Of a DNA stretch of 64,000 nt, positions 61,277 through 64,000 are shown piece by piece. A program made the translations under genes and the position numbers. This stretch comes from Helopsaltes ochotensis (Eukaryota > Chordata > Aves > Passeriformes > Locustellidae): positions 255,805-319,804 of the forward strand of contig VXBM01000679.1 of the NCBI GenBank assembly GCA_013400155.1. Direction: 5' to 3'. The notes beneath the pieces were generated by a model. It did no database searches. It was given only the letters and a program-made list of their open reading frames with translations, and was not told the DNA's origin. Each line of letters opens with the position of its first letter. The stretch's first letter is position 1.

Positions 61277-63222
61277 TTAGCACGTCTGGCAAACTGTTCT
61301 GCATCCACCGAACACATTTCTACAGGAAGGAGAAGGGAGAAACCATATGAACAAAAGCATATCTTAGAGATTTGTTTAGTCAGCCTCAGGCAAGAGAAAG
61401 TGAGGAGGCTGGAATTTCCATGAAAATCGGGAAATAATACTCTCTACTCATATAACACTTCATATTTTTCGGAACTATGTATAAATCTGGACTCAAAAAT
61501 ATGTGAACAGTACACTTATGATCACAAAAATTCAAAAGTTTGGTATGTAATTTAACTAACTGCATCAAGATTAATTTGATTTCTTTCATGCATGCATTAA
61601 AGCACGCATATATAAATTACCATTTTTTCACTGGAAGCCTTGCTTAGTGAACAGGACTGATTGCTCACCTAACAAGATTTTCCAATAATTTGTTTTCTTC
61701 TTCTCAGGCGCTATATGGTCTCATGTTCTTTCACACACAAGCTCAGATTGCATAATTTAAGATTATCAGGTAATGAATTACAGGTGCCAGTTCAAAACCC
61801 CTGCAAGGCAAGCTGCATTTATTTTTCAGGCACAGTGAATAAAAGGAGCTTCTCATTTTGGGTAGGAAAGGAAGGGGCCCCTAATATGTGCACAGAGATG
61901 TGCCATTGCAGTCTCTGCTGTCTCTCTAGTAGCTTGTAGTGTCTTTGGAATTCCACCTTCCCATTGAGCCCGGTCACCTCCCTGCCCTCTGCAATAGGTG
62001 GCTCTTGGCACACGGCCCTTGAGGGGTCTAAAGGCTCAATCCTCCGCAGGCCCCGTGCTCACCCGACACTGCCCAAGCAGCTGAGGCTCAGCTGAGGCTC
62101 CCTCCTTGTCATCACCCCCCTGCATCACCTCCGCACTGACCCCTTTGTGCTAATCTCCATCTCTGACACAGTGCTGCGAGCTGCTGGTCCTAAGAGTTCG
62201 TTTTGAAAAGACACCTGGCTACACATGCCCAGCTTCTAGAAGTCTCCTCCATGTATGCTAGAATCAGAAATTTATAAATATCTTAAGTCTGAATTTTCTG
62301 CCTATAGAAGTTTCCTTTCTTTTTAATGGCCGTATATCTCAGCTATCTTTCTGCATCATCTGCATCTTTGTCTTGCCCACATTGGTAACGAAGGTCCAAT
62401 CATCCCACATTCCTCTGGAAGACACTAACTGTACCCAGCACATCTTTCTCACAATCAGACACATCATCACTGAGCTGCAGACTGGGAAATTGTACAGCAA
62501 GATCAAAACACAGGACACTGGCCATCATTGGCCTTTGTACATCCCAGAGGGTAAACAAGAAGGTGACAGGAGGCTGCTTGTTGCCAGTTACTGTCTCAAG
62601 ACACTATGTTTTCCTTGATTCTTCAAAAATATTATTCAGCACATCTTGGAAACATCCACAGCCAATTGTGCCAGGTAAGACAAGAGGCAAAAAAGATCTT
62701 CCTCATGACATCTGTATTTTTATCACAGGTAGATTGAGGCCCTGAACCCTCTACCATTCCCTTATTTTTAAAAAACTGTTGCCCCCATACATTTTTGTCT
62801 CTTTTTCTTTCAATACTTTAAGAATAGTGCAGGACTGTTCTCAGGGGATGATCAGTGAAATGAGCAGCAATAATCTGCCCAACACTTCAAGTCAGGCTTT
62901 TGGTGCGTCCTCATCAGGCCTGACTTTCACTGTCCGTCAGCAACCTTTTCTTCTCTAAAAATATCCCATAATACATTTATAGATATGTAACAAGACCAAT
63001 GTGGTCTGTGTTGGTAGTCTGCCACGGGCCCATGTTTGTGAGAAATCTCACTGCAAACTCCTTGCTCCTCCAAACCACTTCCCAAACATTTGTCAATGCT
63101 TATTGCTGTTTGGTCAGGCACCTTTGAATCATGCTTTGATTAATTCCTTTAATGCCTTTTCTGATGATTTAGCCAGGCAATTGTCACCAACAAAGGGTTT
63201 CTGCATCATCCCTTCTTTTTTT
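61277..63222. other. non-coding stretch, no gene seen
   Basis: AT-rich until about 61940, then a GC-richer patch at 61940-62140 with pyrimidine-rich text. No gene or named repeat recognised. Confidence 0.55.
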
Positions 63223-63530
63223 TAGGGACTTTTTACAAGAGCGTGTAGTGACAGGACTAGGAGGAACAGATCCAAACTAAAAGAGAGTAGGTTTAGATTA
63301 GGTATTAGGAGGAATATTAGGATATTATGAGGGTGGTGAGACACTGACACACGTTGTCCAGAGCAGCTGTGGGTTCCCCAACCCTAGAAGAGTTCAAGGC
63401 CAGGTTGGATGGGGCTCTGAGCAACCTGGTCTAGTGGAAGGTGTCCTTGTCCCCAGCAGGGACTGGAACCAGATAAACTTTAATGTCCTTTCCAACCCAA
63501 ACCATTCTAGATAGGACTCGATGATTCCTG
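63223..63530 (+). repeat. CR1 LINE 3' fragment
   Basis: About 300 bases matching the CR1 3' end in plus orientation: gggactttttacaagagcgt, gtgacaggactaggaggaac, ttcaaggccaggttggatgg near 63391, ctgagcaacctggtctagtg near 63417, ccaacccaaaccattctaga near 63493, then a degenerate tail gactcgatgattcctg. Truncated at the 5' end. Confidence 0.93.
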
Positions 63531-63782
63531 CCAAGAGTGTTGTGTCTGTCTTGATCTGCGATGGCGGAACTCAGTGGCAAAGGTTAATTTGTAGCCCAGA
63601 AGCACCCAAATGGATTCAAAAGGTGACAGGAAAGTTCACAAGGACTTGCACTAGTGTTTGTGGTGACCTGACCGCAGCGTGGCTCAGGAAACCCACCCTT
63701 CAGTTGTGGAGAAAACGCCAAAGGCCTGTTCAGAACAGGACATGTACAGTGCATCCTCCCAGATTGCTGCCAGTCGGTGTCA

Positions 63783-63819
63783 CATCGGCAGGTGGTGTCA
63801 CCATCGGCAGGTGGTGTCA
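63783..63819 (+). repeat. two-copy 19-base tandem duplication
   Basis: catcggcaggtggtgtca occurs at 63783-63800 and 63802-63819, separated by one base. The copies are identical, so this is a recent duplication at the foot of the CpG-rich edge. Confidence 0.92.
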
Positions 63820-63829
63820 GCCCCAGCCC

Positions 63830-64000
63830 GATCTGGTGTCCCCAGCGCCACATGAGCCGCCCCCGGGGGACTCTGAGGGGCTGCCAGAGGCTCTGGGGCT
63901 GACACCGCCCTCCGCAGCACGGCCACGAGCGGCACAGACCCGCCAGGAGCCGCGCCCACGGCAGCGGGCCGGCGCCCCAGGCCACAGCCCGGCCCGCCCG
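63830..64000. promoter_or_regulatory. left edge of a second CpG island
   Basis: CpG and GC content rise steadily to the window end (gccgcccccggggg near 63857, cagcgggccggcgccccagg near 63962). The rise probably continues beyond the window as a promoter island. A minus frame open here (63584-63985, 133 codons) is explained by GC richness and has no recognisable domain. Confidence 0.6.

Noticed and set aside
1..64000. CRISPR arrays, operons, tRNA or rRNA genes
   Set aside because: No regularly spaced repeats, no prokaryotic gene organisation and no tRNA or rRNA text recognised; the sequence is vertebrate.

Overview
The window reads as nuclear DNA from a bird, most likely a songbird (Passeriformes). 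The evidence is the repeat content. There are four chicken-repeat-1 (CR1) LINE 3' fragments of avian type. There is also one nearly complete solo LTR whose body matches, as I remember it, a family common in finches and other passerines. AT-rich sequence runs for tens of kilobases with few CpGs, interrupted by short CpG islands, and there is a GC-rich assembly gap, both typical of bird assemblies. I could not run a database search, so species and chromosome are not assigned.

I find no protein-coding gene I can support. The open frames are short, overlap on both strands, show no recognisable domain and do not end at good splice sites. The window looks like a gene-poor or intronic region bounded by CpG-rich promoters. 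One CpG island (about 6.8-7.8 kb) is interrupted by a 645-base run of N. A second rise in CpG density begins at about 63.8 kb and runs off the right edge. A small orphan CpG cluster lies at 59.87-60.03 kb.

Layout. 1-6.8 kb: AT-rich non-coding DNA with one CR1 fragment and a GC-rich patch at 1.38-1.63 kb. 6.8-7.8 kb: CpG island with gap. 7.9-8.5 kb: two CR1 fragments in opposite orientation. 8.5-32 kb: mostly featureless non-coding DNA with a probable degraded LTR at 15.5 kb, a GC-rich patch at 19.9-20.3 kb, and a duplicated block at 24 kb carrying two CTCF-like motifs. 32.4-32.95 kb: passerine solo LTR. 31-58 kb: a scatter of very old amniote repeat relics (a LINE-tail-like repeat at 34.5 kb, several short copies of a repeat shared with turtles and crocodilians, and a MIR at 58.4 kb), with unique stretches rich in homeodomain and SOX-type motifs that look like developmental enhancers (35.9-36.4, 38.2-38.6, 41.0-41.3, 46.0-47.3, 60.4-60.7 kb). 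63.2-63.5 kb: CR1 fragment. 63.8-64 kb: CpG-rich edge.

If there is a biological system here, it is most likely a regulatory landscape of distal enhancers and insulator sites serving a gene outside the window, not a new protein system. That is inference; alignment across birds, reptiles and mammals would test it.
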